Below are positions 25,889 to 37,739 of a stretch of 64,000 nucleotides of DNA, in pieces (position 1 is the first letter of the stretch; each line of letters starts with the position of its first letter). The DNA is from Aliirhizobium wenxiniae (GTDB lineage Bacteria > Pseudomonadota > Alphaproteobacteria > Rhizobiales > Rhizobiaceae), in contig NZ_JACHEG010000001.1 in NCBI RefSeq assembly GCF_014201355.1, forward strand, positions 186,001-250,000, given 5' to 3'. Position numbers and translations under genes: made by a program. The notes beneath the pieces are model-generated. The model did not search any database, was not told the DNA's origin, and worked only from the letters and a program-made list of their open reading frames with translations.

Positions 25889-26020
25889 CCCTCATCCCCG
25901 TGCTCGTCACAGGGATCCAGCAGCGCCATGTCCATGGCGCGTAAGACTCCTTGAGACGTGATTCATTCACGGCGCGGACGCGCCGTGGCTGGATTCCTGT
26001 GACAGGCACAGGAATGAGGG
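25889..26020. repeat. Large nested palindromic repeat (RIME-like)
   Basis: Outer arms 25889-25920 and 25989-26020 (32 bases each) match at 27 of 32 positions. Inside are two perfect hairpins: GCGCCATG/CATGGCGC (25925-25942) and CACGGCGCG/CGCGCCGTG (about 25968-25987). The arms read CCCTCAT...CACAGG..ATCCAG, the style of rhizobial intergenic mosaic elements. Non-coding. Confidence 0.75.
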
Positions 26021-26163
26021 GAGGTTGTTCCGCCGCCGGGTTTCACGGCTACGGTTGAAGCAGGCCCGATCTCAACCAGGTAAGTCCTGCCGCAATTGAC
26101 ACTCTGTCATGTTCTGTCACTGTGTCCACGGGCAAGCATCATTGTGTCGGGGGACAGGACGGA

Positions 26164-26529
26164 ATGAACCAGGCATTGCAGGCGGCTCAGATCGGGTCGC
26201 GGGCGGCGCGATTGCGTTGCGAATTTTCGATCGGCCAGTCGATCGGCCATGTCATCGTCTGGGTCGTCCTGACGATCGTCACCCTCGGCCTCGCGCTGCT
26301 TGTCTTTCCCTATTACCTCAACCGGGCGGTGCTGAACCGGACCGAAGTGCTCGACCAGCAGGGCCGCCCGATCGGCAAGCTGCGCTGCAATTTCGACCTG
26401 ATCTCCTCGATCGGCCACGTGATCATCTGGGGCATCCTGATCCTCATCACCTTCGGTATCGCTGGGTTCTTTTATCTGTACCGAGTGGTGCGGGTCGTGC
26501 TGAGCGATACGGTGATTGAGTATTATTGA
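26164..26529 (+). CDS. Duplicated two-helix membrane protein (DUF6693-like)
   Basis: A 121-residue protein built of two copies of the same unit: LRCEFSIGQSIGHVIVW plus a membrane helix (about residues 17-55) and LRCNFDLISSIGHVIIW plus a second helix (about 74-112). Each unit places LRC.F..I.SIGHVI just before a hydrophobic segment of ~20 residues, so both helices probably insert into the inner membrane. I recall this as DUF6693 but could not verify it. Function unknown. ATG 26164 is preferred to a GTG at 26122, which has no ribosome-binding site. A TTGACA lies about 65 bases upstream. Confidence 0.72.
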   Translation: MNQALQAAQIGSRAARLRCEFSIGQSIGHVIVWVVLTIVTLGLALLVFPYYLNRAVLNRTEVLDQQGRPIGKLRCNFDLISSIGHVIIWGILILITFGIAGFFYLYRVVRVVLSDTVIEYY

Positions 26530-26553
26530 GGGGGTGGAAGGGAGTATTTGAGG

Positions 26554-26573
26554 TGCTTTTTCAGCACTTTCTC
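26554..26573 (+). terminator. Weak terminator after the duplicated membrane-protein gene
   Basis: GTGCT (about 26554-26558) and AGCAC (about 26565-26569) flank a T-rich loop and are followed by TTTCT. Short stem, so low confidence. Confidence 0.35.
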
Positions 26574-26807
26574 CGCCCTTGAGTGCTTAGACAATCGATG
26601 GTGGTATAAACACTACATGCTATCAAACACCATAGAGTGCGGATTTATCGTGAAATCTTGAACGTCATGGGGCGTTTGGGCTGATCGGTCATGGAATAAA
26701 GAGACAGAAAATGCCGGAGGTGCTCGCGCAGGTAGCCTATTGAAAAAAAACGTTCCAAGCTGATGATCTATACTGGAATTTATAGTTGTAATGATTCGAG
26801 GCAATGT

Positions 26808-28286
26808 ATGGCGAAGAAAGCAGAATTATTCGTTTGCTTTTATGAAGATATGGAGAGGGGATTTGGATTTTCCTACTCCGACAAAAATGACTTCTCAGAT
26901 TTTGACTTCGACAACGGAGTTTTGGTCGAGAAATTTGAGAAAGAGATACAGAACACGACGACTGGAAAGTCTTCGGCAATGGCGACAAGATTCGTAAATT
27001 TCGCCGATACAATGAAAGGTTACATAGAGTTTCTGAGGTTTTTTGCCGGATTAGGATCTTTTGTTTCGGATAATATCGGGCGAGAAGCATTAAGTGACTT
27101 CCTCGTTAAAAATGGGACAGTTATCGAAGAGCGGCAAAATCAAAAGATTTTTCGCCTCCCTGCTCAAAAGAAAGTAGACCTTCTCAAGATAAGAGAATTG
27201 CTTAAGTCATCAAAGATCGTGGGGCGAGAAATACCTCAGATGCTTCTGATGGGTATAGTTAGCAGTTTTGAGCATCAGATGTCACTTTTGGCGAAGATAA
27301 TAATAGATAATAATCCTAAAATAATCCTCACAAAAGACAAGTCTGTTTCACTTCTGGAAGTATTGGAGGCCTCTTCTCTTGAGGACGTGAAGTCGAGATA
27401 TATTGAGAAAGAAGTTGAGAATATTTTTAGAGAAGGAACGGAACGTCAAATCGAATGGTTCGAACAAAAGGTCGGAATCTCCGATATTAGGAAGAATCAT
27501 AAAAACATTGATGAATTCCTTGAGGTGTTTGAAAGGAGAAATATATATGCTCACAACAATGGAATAATTAACGATATTTACTTATCAAAAGTCTCCAAGA
27601 AAATAATAGAAAAAAACAATCTTGAGAAGGGGAATTATATTTTTGTTGACTCTGTTTATTTTCACAATTCTCTAGATTTTATAATAGAATTTGGAGTTAA
27701 GCTTATTACTGTATGTTGGAGAAAGATTGATCCTAGTGAGTCCGGGATATCCGACTCTCTTTTGTCGAGTTTATGCTTCGATCTGATATTGTCAGGTGAA
27801 TATAGATTAGCGAAATACCTTGTGTCTTTTGCCAGGGATTTGAGAGGGGATCGGTCTGATATTATCAATAGAATATTTATCGTTAATCACGCTAGCGTGT
27901 GCAAGTTACTCTCAGAGGAGAAGGAAGCTCTTTCCATTCTAGATTCTGTAGATTGGTCAGCTTCGGCAGTTAATTTCCAGTGCTGTGTAGCGGCTATTCG
28001 TGGTGACGTAATGGAAGTTACGTCTATGATGAAAAGGATTGGTAAGAACGGAGAGATATCTGCCCTTGAATATCAGGAATGGCCAGTATTTTATCATGTT
28101 AGAGATGATGATGAGTTTAAGAAGACATTTAGAAGTATATTTGGCGTAGATTATATCTCTTCTGCAATTAAGAAAGGTGGTATTATTAATGCTCTCGGAG
28201 GAATTGCGATTGGTGTTGCTAGAGCCAAGGACCAGCCGAAAAAATCCGAAGAAGCGAAGAAGATTTTATTGCGAAGCGTGAATTGA
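26808..28286 (+). CDS. AT-rich HEPN-domain protein with RNxxxH motif, candidate defence RNase
   Basis: A 492-residue soluble protein. Residues about 130-250 look like a HEPN domain: first helix IPQMLLMGIVSSFEHQMSLL, then ERRNIYAHNNGIIND, where R244-N245-x3-H249 is the Rx4-6H signature of HEPN RNases. Residues 250-492 form a helical region ending in a TPR-like stretch with EALSILDSVDW and EYQEWPVFYHVRDDDEF. The DNA is strikingly AT-rich and uses AGA, AGG and ATA codons, unlike all neighbours, which points to recent transfer. ATG 26808 has CGAGG upstream; an in-frame ATG at 26763 has no site, and a TATACT at 26769-26774 would fall inside it. No partner gene is visible. RNA cleavage and defence are inferences. 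Confidence 0.7.
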   Translation: MAKKAELFVCFYEDMERGFGFSYSDKNDFSDFDFDNGVLVEKFEKEIQNTTTGKSSAMATRFVNFADTMKGYIEFLRFFAGLGSFVSDNIGREALSDFLVKNGTVIEERQNQKIFRLPAQKKVDLLKIRELLKSSKIVGREIPQMLLMGIVSSFEHQMSLLAKIIIDNNPKIILTKDKSVSLLEVLEASSLEDVKSRYIEKEVENIFREGTERQIEWFEQKVGISDIRKNHKNIDEFLEVFERRNIYAHNNGIINDIYLSKVSKKIIEKNNLEKGNYIFVDSVYFHNSLDFIIEFGVKLITVCWRKIDPSESGISDSLLSSLCFDLILSGEYRLAKYLVSFARDLRGDRSDIINRIFIVNHASVCKLLSEEKEALSILDSVDWSASAVNFQCCVAAIRGDVMEVTSMMKRIGKNGEISALEYQEWPVFYHVRDDDEFKKTFRSIFGVDYISSAIKKGGIINALGGIAIGVARAKDQPKKSEEAKKILLRSVN

Positions 28287-28344
28287 TTCGTCGCCTTAAA
28301 TAGGTCAGCCGTTTACTTTGACAGCTTTCCTTCTAAACGATTAT

Positions 28345-28373
28345 GTGGCCGCCGCTTCTCGTTCTGCGGCCAC
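28345..28373. terminator. GC-rich stem-loop between the HEPN gene and uvrB
   Basis: GTGGCCGC (28345-28352) pairs with GCGGCCAC (28366-28373). It lies between convergent genes and may end either transcript. It also marks where normal GC content returns after the AT-rich gene. Confidence 0.45.
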
Positions 28374-28409
28374 AATCTACTCCTTGACCTAGGTGAGAAG
28401 GGAATCTGT

Positions 28410-31502
<3,093 letters not shown>

Positions 31503-31600
31503 GGCCCGAATATGGAGACAGTTTTCGCGGAAGTGAAGAGGGGGCGGCGGAAAATGAGTACAAAAGGGAAACAGTTTTCGCCGGCAGAAATGGATGCGGC

Positions 31601-33586
31601 TCAGGCAGCCGGCGTCAGCAGTCTCGTCAGCAGCCAGCCGGCGATGGCGTCGACGGGCATGGGGCGGCCGAGGAAATAGCCCTGGGCGGCGGGGCAGCCG
31701 AGATCGCGCAGGGTGGCGGCTTCTTCCGCCGTCTCGACGCCTTCCGCGACGATATCCATGGACAATGCCTTGCCGAGGCCGGCCATGGCGCCGACGATTT
31801 CCTGGTTCTGGAAGCTGCTCTCGATGCCGGCGACGAAGCGGCGGTCGAGTTTCAGCCGGTCGACCTTCAGCGTGACGAGGTAGGCAAGCGACGAATGGCC
31901 GGCGCCGAAATCGTCGACGGCGAGCTTGTAGCCGGAGCGTTCGATATGTTTCAGCTGCTCGCCGGCCACCAGCGTATCGAGGATCGCCTCTTCGGTGATT
32001 TCGATCTCGAACAGCGCCGGATCGATACCATGTGCATGGGTGATGCGGTCGAGCGTTTCGGCGACCGAATAGAGTTCGAATTCGCGCGGCGAGATGTTGA
32101 CCGACACGCTCGCTTCCGGCAGGCCGAGCGAGGGCAGGGTGGTGAGCAGCCGGCAGGCGCCGGTGGCGATGCTGGCCGTCAGCGCTTCGGAAAGATTGGC
32201 CGCATGCGCCGCCGCGACGATTTCCGGCGGGGGCACGGCGCCGAGTGACGGATGCGTCCAGCGCACCAGCGTTTCGAAACCTATGACACTGTTCTGCGCA
32301 AGTTCCACCTGCGGCTGGAAGACGACGGTCAGGGCGCCGGACGAGATCGCGCCGGCGAGATCCTGTTCGATACGCCGCTGGCGATCGGCGCGGGCTTTCA
32401 GCGACGGGTCGAATTCACGCCACTGGCCGCGGCCCTCGTCCTTGGCCCGGTAGAGCGCCATGTCGGCGGAGACGAACAGGTCGGCGGCGCTTTCCGCATG
32501 TTCCGGCCAGATGGCGAAACCGATCGAGACGCCGGACACGACCGGCCGGCCGCGGATGACGAAGGGCTCGCGGCCTCGATCGAGGATGCGGGAGGCAAGC
32601 TGGCGCGCCTCGGCGGCAGCGGTGGCGCCACCGATGACGACGGCGAATTCGTCACCGCCCAGCCTTGCGATGAAACCGCGTTCGCCGACGGCCTCGCGCA
32701 GTCTGTGACACGCTTCCAGCAGCAGTTCGTCGCCGGCCGAATGACCGAACGTGTCGTTGATCGTCTTGAACCGGTCGAGGTCGAGGATAAGCAGCGCCAG
32801 TTGCTCATCCTGCACGCCCGCATTTTCGATGCCGCGTTCGAGCGCGACATTGAATGCGGCGCGGTTCGCAACCCCGGTCAGCGGATCGCGATTGGCGAGC
32901 ACTTCCAGACTTTCATTGGCGCTAAGAATGCTTGCATTGGCCCGGCTGAGCGATTGGGCCAGCGCCGTCGCCTTCACCTGCGCCTTTATATTGCCGATGA
33001 CGATCGCCTGGCCCTTCGTGCTGCTCTTGTAGAGCACGAATGTCAGGGCCAGCACGTTGAGTGCCAGAAGATGACCGCCGGCGGCTTCACTCATCAAAAG
33101 CGTGACCACGACCGAAAGATGGACAGGTAGGGCAAAGGCGAGCGCGGTGACTGCATGGCCGGTTCCGAGCAGCACTGCGCCCGTGGCCATTCCGCACATC
33201 AGGATATAGATGCCGCCGTCGACACCCAGCGCATCGAAATCGGAAAGCATGAAGGGCAGGGCAGCCCAGGCGATACCGCTGACCAGAGCGCCCAAGGTCA
33301 TCAGGCGTAGACAGTGGTTCGGCTTCAGGTCGTCCAGGCTGCGGCGTTTTATTGCGGTGCCTACGGCAAACCGCCAGACAACTGTTGCCAATGCGGCAAC
33401 GCACCAGACAACGGCAAGAGTTGTTATGCCGCGATTGATCGCGCTCATCAGGAGCGCCGAAACCGACACGAGCGCATTCACCGTAAGCGTCGTGGGGAGA
33501 CGCTCAAGTGTGGCCGCGGCTTGCGCCTGCCTCACCGCGAGTTCAAGTCGCGGGGCGTTTATCTGACTTGTCGAATCCTGCAGCAT
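31601..33586 (-). CDS. Cyclic-di-GMP signalling protein: membrane sensor-GGDEF-EAL
   Basis: A 661-residue protein. The N-terminal ~200 residues contain about five to six membrane helices without a recognised sensor domain, followed by a coiled linker ([20 protein letters not shown]). GGDEF is intact at residues 310-314 ([11 protein letters not shown]). The EAL domain begins with ETL at 438-440 in place of EAL, and DDFGTG is DDFGAG; the catalytic Glu and the AEGVET and QGYFLGRP motifs are kept, so phosphodiesterase activity is possible but less certain. Starts 99 bases upstream of... the uvrB start lies just downstream in the same direction, 98 bases beyond its stop. Confidence 0.92.
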   Translation of the reverse strand: MLQDSTSQINAPRLELAVRQAQAAATLERLPTTLTVNALVSVSALLMSAINRGITTLAVVWCVAALATVVWRFAVGTAIKRRSLDDLKPNHCLRLMTLGALVSGIAWAALPFMLSDFDALGVDGGIYILMCGMATGAVLLGTGHAVTALAFALPVHLSVVVTLLMSEAAGGHLLALNVLALTFVLYKSSTKGQAIVIGNIKAQVKATALAQSLSRANASILSANESLEVLANRDPLTGVANRAAFNVALERGIENAGVQDEQLALLILDLDRFKTINDTFGHSAGDELLLEACHRLREAVGERGFIARLGGDEFAVVIGGATAAAEARQLASRILDRGREPFVIRGRPVVSGVSIGFAIWPEHAESAADLFVSADMALYRAKDEGRGQWREFDPSLKARADRQRRIEQDLAGAISSGALTVVFQPQVELAQNSVIGFETLVRWTHPSLGAVPPPEIVAAAHAANLSEALTASIATGACRLLTTLPSLGLPEASVSVNISPREFELYSVAETLDRITHAHGIDPALFEIEITEEAILDTLVAGEQLKHIERSGYKLAVDDFGAGHSSLAYLVTLKVDRLKLDRRFVAGIESSFQNQEIVGAMAGLGKALSMDIVAEGVETAEEAATLRDLGCPAAQGYFLGRPMPVDAIAGWLLTRLLTPAA

Positions 33587-33945
33587 TCACTAGGTCGTCA
33601 CATTCGCGGTCTGTGAATGTAACATAAGGTCAAGCTAATAATAAAGTCTTTCCGATACTGTGGCCGAGTACGATTGAGGCTCTGACTGGATCAACGTGCC
33701 GGTTTTCAAAGGGCTGTCAGGTTCTTTCTCTGATCCTTCTCAGGCGTGATGCCGAAAGTGTGAGATGAGCCGGCGAAACCATTGTGTTGAGATGAGGTTG
33801 GTCGATTTCGAAGTGCTGCTTTGGCAGGAACCTCAATACGGATCGACCGTTGGATTACAATCTGTCCATCTCTCGAAAATGCCACATTCTGTCACCGTTT
33901 CCGCCCTAGTTGTCGGTGAGGATTCTATCGAACAAGGAGTAGCGC
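33587..33945. other. Divergent intergenic region
   Basis: Separates the minus-strand GGDEF-EAL gene from the plus-strand DUF1800 gene. An inverted repeat ACATTC (about 33600-33605) / GAATGT (about 33615-33620) lies just before the GGDEF-EAL start and may be a regulator site. Nothing else supported. Confidence 0.4.
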
Positions 33946-35421
33946 ATGGCTCTTGCACGGCCCACGCTTGCGGCAATCCGCTATGGATATGGTCTTCGGC
34001 CCGGGCAGGACAGCCCATCCGATGCCGACGGGCTGATGACCCAGCTTGCCAAAGGTATCGCCGCCAAGGATCGTTTTCCTCGCGAAGGGATCGTGGGCCG
34101 TCGTGAAACCGCCACGCGTGTGATCTCGCTCCGGGCCGCGGAGTCCAAGGCAGCGCGGGAAGGTAAGCCGAACGAGAGCATCCGCAAGGAGACGCAGCGC
34201 GAAGCGCAGCGAATCTACCGGCTCGACGCGATGTCGCGCCTTGCGCAGGCCGTTCATTCGCCCTTCGGGTTTTACGAGCGGCTGGGCAGCTTCTGGATGG
34301 ATCATTTTTCCACCAGTGCGTTGAAATCCCTGCCGATGCGCATGATCGTGCCGCTTTACGAGACCGAAGCGATCCGCCCGCGCATGGCGGGGTCGTTTGC
34401 CGATCTGTTGAAGGCTGCCATCCTGCATCCGGCAATGCTGATCTATCTCGACCAGGACCAGAGCGTCGGCCCGGATTCGCGGGTTGCGCAGGAAAGCGGT
34501 CGCGGCCTGAACGAAAATCTAGGGCGTGAACTGCTGGAGCTGCACACTCTGGGGGCTGGAAGCGGTTATACCCAGGAGGATGTACGGGCCGCGGCGCTGA
34601 TCCTGACCGGGCTGACGGTGGATAACCGGGCGCTGGAAATGGTCTATCGCCCGCGTCGCGCGCAGGGCGGCGCGATCACGCTGCTCGGGCGGGAATACCA
34701 GGATGACGAGGCCGGCAGTCAGGATCATATGCGCATGCTGGAGGATCTTGCTGCCGATCCCCGCACCGCCGCCCATATCTGCCGCAAGCTTGCAGCCCAT
34801 TTCATCAGCGATGAACCGCCGGCCGACATGACCGAGGTGATGGTAGCAAGCTGGAAGGCAAGCAATGGCAATCTCGGTGAGGTATACCGGGCCATGCTCG
34901 AACATCCGCTCGCATGGGAAAATCCGGGTCAGAAGATCAAGCAGCCGTTCGAATTCATCGTATCCGGTTTTCGCGCCCTCAATCTGCCGGATGACAACAT
35001 GGCAGCACTTCTGGCCGACATGGAAGGCGATGACGATGATGTCGGTCCGGTCGGAAAGGCGATGCAGATGGCCGGGACTGCGAAATCTGCCGAACAGCGT
35101 CGCAAACGCGCCGGGCAGGCAAATGCCCTGACGCTCGGCGCGCTGCAGAAGATGGGTCAACCGATCTGGCAGCCGCCAAGTCCGGCCGGCATACCCGATA
35201 AAAGCGATGCCTGGCTGACGCCGGGCCAGCTCAGCGAGCGGATCGACTGGTCGCGTCGTGCCGCAAGGTTGCTTGGACAGAAACTCGAACCGGCCGATTT
35301 TCTCCAAGTCGCACTCGCGGATGCCGCGACACCGGAAACACGCAAGATTATCTCACAGGCGCCAAGCAAGCTGCACGGCCTGACCATGGTGCTGGCGTCG
35401 CCCGAGTTCAACAGGAGATAG
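33946..35421 (+). CDS. DUF1800 domain-containing protein
   Basis: A 491-residue protein with the family landmarks RIYRLDAMSRLAQAVHSPFGFYERLGSFWMDHFS (residues about 85-120), ENLGRELLELHTLGAG and QEDVRAAALILTG. DUF1800 proteins nearly always neighbour a DUF1501 protein; their biochemical role is not established, though links to secretion and surface have been proposed. No signal peptide here, so it may be exported with its Tat-signal partner (hitchhiker) or remain cytoplasmic. AAGGAG precedes ATG 33946. The DUF1501 gene begins 5 bases after the stop. Confidence 0.9.
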   Translation: MALARPTLAAIRYGYGLRPGQDSPSDADGLMTQLAKGIAAKDRFPREGIVGRRETATRVISLRAAESKAAREGKPNESIRKETQREAQRIYRLDAMSRLAQAVHSPFGFYERLGSFWMDHFSTSALKSLPMRMIVPLYETEAIRPRMAGSFADLLKAAILHPAMLIYLDQDQSVGPDSRVAQESGRGLNENLGRELLELHTLGAGSGYTQEDVRAAALILTGLTVDNRALEMVYRPRRAQGGAITLLGREYQDDEAGSQDHMRMLEDLAADPRTAAHICRKLAAHFISDEPPADMTEVMVASWKASNGNLGEVYRAMLEHPLAWENPGQKIKQPFEFIVSGFRALNLPDDNMAALLADMEGDDDDVGPVGKAMQMAGTAKSAEQRRKRAGQANALTLGALQKMGQPIWQPPSPAGIPDKSDAWLTPGQLSERIDWSRRAARLLGQKLEPADFLQVALADAATPETRKIISQAPSKLHGLTMVLASPEFNRR

Positions 35422-35425
35422 ATGG

Positions 35426-36613
35426 ATGGCATCGATCAAGGATATCGAGCGTATTGCGCTGTCCCGTCGCGGTTTTCTCGCTGGCGCCTGCTGCGTTGCC
35501 GCCGCACCGGTCCTCACGCCGGTAACATTCGCCGCAATGCCCGGAGACAACCGGTTTGTCACCATCATCCTGCGCGGAGCCATGGATGGTCTCGACCTCG
35601 TGCAGCCCTACGGGGACCCGGCCTTCGCCGCGCTGCGCCCCAAGCTCGGGCTGACGCCCGATACGGGACTGCTCGACCTCAACGGCTTTTTCGGCCTAAA
35701 CCCGGCAGCCTCTGCACTGATGCCCTTGTGGCAGGCAGGCCAGCTATCCTTCGTTCATGCCGTTTCGACACCCTATCGCGACCAGCGAAGCCATTTCGAC
35801 GGGCAGGACATTCTGGAAACCGGCGGTGCCGACAAAAGCCAGAAAACCGGTTGGCTGAACCGGGCGCTGGCGGCCATTCCTCGTTCTGACGCGCGCAAGG
35901 CTATCGATATCAATACATCGATGGAACTGATCCTGACCGGGCCGAACCAGGCGGATAACTGGTCGAGCCAGAGCGACTTCTCGCTTGCCGATGACGAGAT
36001 CGCCTTTCTCGACCGCCTTTATTCCAACGATCCGCTTTTCGCCAAGGCTTTCGATGAGGCGAAGACGACGGGTGCCGCGGCGGATCAACTCTATGCCGAT
36101 GGAAAGCGCGGTTCCGGCATTGCCGATATGGCGAAGCTCGCCGGTGGCATGTTGCGCGAGCAATACCGGGTCGCAAGCTTCTCGATCAACGGATGGGATA
36201 CCCATGTCGGTCAGGCTGGCCAGTTCAAGAAGGCGGCCGGCGACCTTGCGACAGCAATCATAACGCTGAAGGACACGCTTGGTGACGAGGTATGGAACAA
36301 GACCGTGGTTCTGGCCATGACCGAATTCGGGCGCACCGCCCGTGAAAACGGTACCAATGGTACCGACCACGGTACGGGCGGCCTTGCCGTGCTTGCCGGC
36401 GGAGCCGTGGCCGGCGGTAAAGTGCTTGGCGTATGGCCGGGGCTCGGTGAGGGCAAGCTACTCGACGAGCGCGACCTGATGCCTACCGGCGACGTCCGCG
36501 AAGTGGCTGCCGCCATGCTCTACCGCCAGTTCGACATCAAGCCGAGCAGTTTGACCAGTCGTGTGTTTCCGGGGTTGGGGTTTGACGAGGGATCGGTGTT
36601 CTTGAAGGGGTGA
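35426..36613 (+). CDS. DUF1501 domain-containing protein with Tat signal
   Basis: A 395-residue alkaline-phosphatase-superfamily-like protein. The N-terminus has a twin-arginine signal (ALSRRGFLAGACC, residues about 10-23, cleavage near TFAA). Later blocks: VTIILRGAMDGLDLVQPYGD, SHFDGQDILETG (His/Asp), FSINGWDTHVGQAGQ and VLAMTEFGRTARENGTNGTDHGTGG, all family-defining and probably metal-binding. It would be folded in the cytoplasm and exported by Tat, which fits a cofactor-bound or co-exported partner. Translationally coupled to the DUF1800 gene upstream. Function unknown. Confidence 0.9.
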   Translation: MASIKDIERIALSRRGFLAGACCVAAAPVLTPVTFAAMPGDNRFVTIILRGAMDGLDLVQPYGDPAFAALRPKLGLTPDTGLLDLNGFFGLNPAASALMPLWQAGQLSFVHAVSTPYRDQRSHFDGQDILETGGADKSQKTGWLNRALAAIPRSDARKAIDINTSMELILTGPNQADNWSSQSDFSLADDEIAFLDRLYSNDPLFAKAFDEAKTTGAAADQLYADGKRGSGIADMAKLAGGMLREQYRVASFSINGWDTHVGQAGQFKKAAGDLATAIITLKDTLGDEVWNKTVVLAMTEFGRTARENGTNGTDHGTGGLAVLAGGAVAGGKVLGVWPGLGEGKLLDERDLMPTGDVREVAAAMLYRQFDIKPSSLTSRVFPGLGFDEGSVFLKG

Positions 36614-36954
36614 GGGGGAGTTGGCAATTCCGCAGATGTGGTGATTGCTGACGATACGCTGAGCCGGTTCTGACTGCATTTTGTCTACGATGGTAACCGT
36701 GGTGATCTCAGTCTTGGGTTGCAGGTATATTTAATCACAGGGACGCGAGGTGACATCTCTGGTCTGTCCGGGCCAAAGCTGTGCAGCGCTTGGCAACCTT
36801 AACCTGAAGTCGTCTTTCGAGCCTCAATCAGAATGATGCGGTAGTCCCGAATTTCATGCTGTCGGGGCTTTTTATATCGATCATTAGAAATGAAGAGTTT
36901 ATGCCTTCAGGGTGATTGCGCGGCGACGCGACCGCGCAGAGTGCGGAGAGCATA
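36614..36954. other. Intergenic region with an orphan terminator
   Basis: No gene. It contains a terminator-like hairpin at 36843-36873, about 230 bases after the DUF1501 stop, so a small RNA between about 36730 and 36873 is possible. No convincing promoter seen. Confidence 0.4.
36843..36873 (+). terminator. Rho-independent terminator, possibly of a small RNA
   Basis: AGTCCCGA (36843-36850) and TCGGGGCT (36862-36869), one G-T pair, then TTTTT. Plus-strand orientation. Confidence 0.6.
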
Positions 36955-37380
36955 ATGTTTACAAAACCTATCAGCGAAAAAGATTTCATCACGGCTATGA
37001 CTGGGGTGGAAGGTGCCCCCCTGGATATCTCAGCGTCTCATTTTACAAATGGCAAGACGGTAAGACTTTTTGCGGCACGATATGAACCTGCGCATCATGC
37101 GGTCGCACCTTTCTCACGGCTTCAACTGGTGAAATCGATCGAACATCTGCTGGATGTGCCTGAGACGGGGAAAGTGTCGATTTACGATATTGCCCACGGG
37201 CGCCCGATGTATCTGAATGACCTGGCGAGCTCATTTCCATCACTCGTCGTCTATGTGGCAAGATCGGGTAAGAAGGCCTTTGCAATCATCAAGACGGCTG
37301 ATCGCACAAGTTCAGATGCGGAGAAATTTTGGCTTGGCTATCACGGTAATGACAAACTGCCGAGCGGCAGCACGGCGTGA
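36955..37380 (+). CDS. Protein of unknown function, 141 residues
   Basis: A soluble protein without signal peptide: MFTKPISEKDFITAMTG start, then SHFTNGKTVRLFAARYEP, LVKSIEHLLDVPETGKVSI and FPSLVVYVARSGKKAFAIIK. The alternation of strands and helices looks like a real fold, but I do not recognise the family. ATG 36955 with GCGGAGAG upstream is preferred over an in-frame ATG at 36916. Single gene, with normal GC content. Confidence 0.6.
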   Translation: MFTKPISEKDFITAMTGVEGAPLDISASHFTNGKTVRLFAARYEPAHHAVAPFSRLQLVKSIEHLLDVPETGKVSIYDIAHGRPMYLNDLASSFPSLVVYVARSGKKAFAIIKTADRTSSDAEKFWLGYHGNDKLPSGSTA

Positions 37381-37739
37381 AATTTTCAGGCTGTATATCT
37401 GTCCTGATGCAGGCGTAGTGCGACTGCGTGATTAATAATTGTCCGGAAACAAATCGGAATCGTCAATAAATCGACAAATTTAAACGGTTTTATCTAAGTA
37501 ACGTCATTGCGTTGCTTTGGTGTTATTGACCTGCAGTCGATATGCTGGCCCCTCGGAACCACACGAGGGGCCTTTCTGTGAGGTCGTCATCTTTTCGCGT
37601 ATTCTCGCAAGCTATATCAATCACAGCGTTCGAGAGGACTTGTCTTTGCCAAGCCGCCTTGGCGGCATGCCCGGTTTTGCTGTGTTAGCTGAAACGGCGC
37701 AGGCTCAGTAAAGACCCTGGGCGACAGGACAGAGCGCCA
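37381..37739. other. Intergenic region with an orphan hairpin
   Basis: No supported gene. An AT-rich stretch (about 37430-37500) is followed by a strong hairpin at 37547-37572. A 64-codon open frame at 37517-37711 lacks a ribosome-binding site and runs through the hairpin, so I do not call it. Confidence 0.4.
37547..37576 (+). terminator. Strong stem-loop, terminator-like
   Basis: GGCCCCTCG (37547-37555) and CGAGGGGCC (37564-37572), perfect 9-bp stem, followed by TTTCT. It is 167 bases after the previous plus-strand stop, so it may end a small RNA or the long 3' end of the 36955 gene. Confidence 0.6.

Larger units (their letters stand above)
25252..26163. other. About 900-base non-coding region with large inverted repeats
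   Basis: No open frame here has convincing composition or a ribosome-binding site. It holds a 58-base element with 11-bp arms (25313-25370) and a 132-base nested palindrome (25889-26020). In between (25440-25780) is GC-rich sequence with many short open frames on both strands; I consider these non-coding or degraded. A promoter-like TTGACA lies at 26096-26101, before the 26164 gene. Confidence 0.6.

Noticed and set aside
26530..28400. Integration (att) site or tRNA flanking the AT-rich HEPN gene
   Set aside because: I saw no tRNA and no convincing direct repeat bracketing the gene, so insertion mechanism is not assigned.
31503..31600. Possible LexA (SOS) box upstream of uvrB
   Set aside because: I looked for GTTCN7GTTC or GAACN7GAAC and saw none in the 98 bases before uvrB.
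37517..37711. A 64-codon plus-strand open frame
   Set aside because: It runs through a perfect terminator-like hairpin and lacks a start signal.
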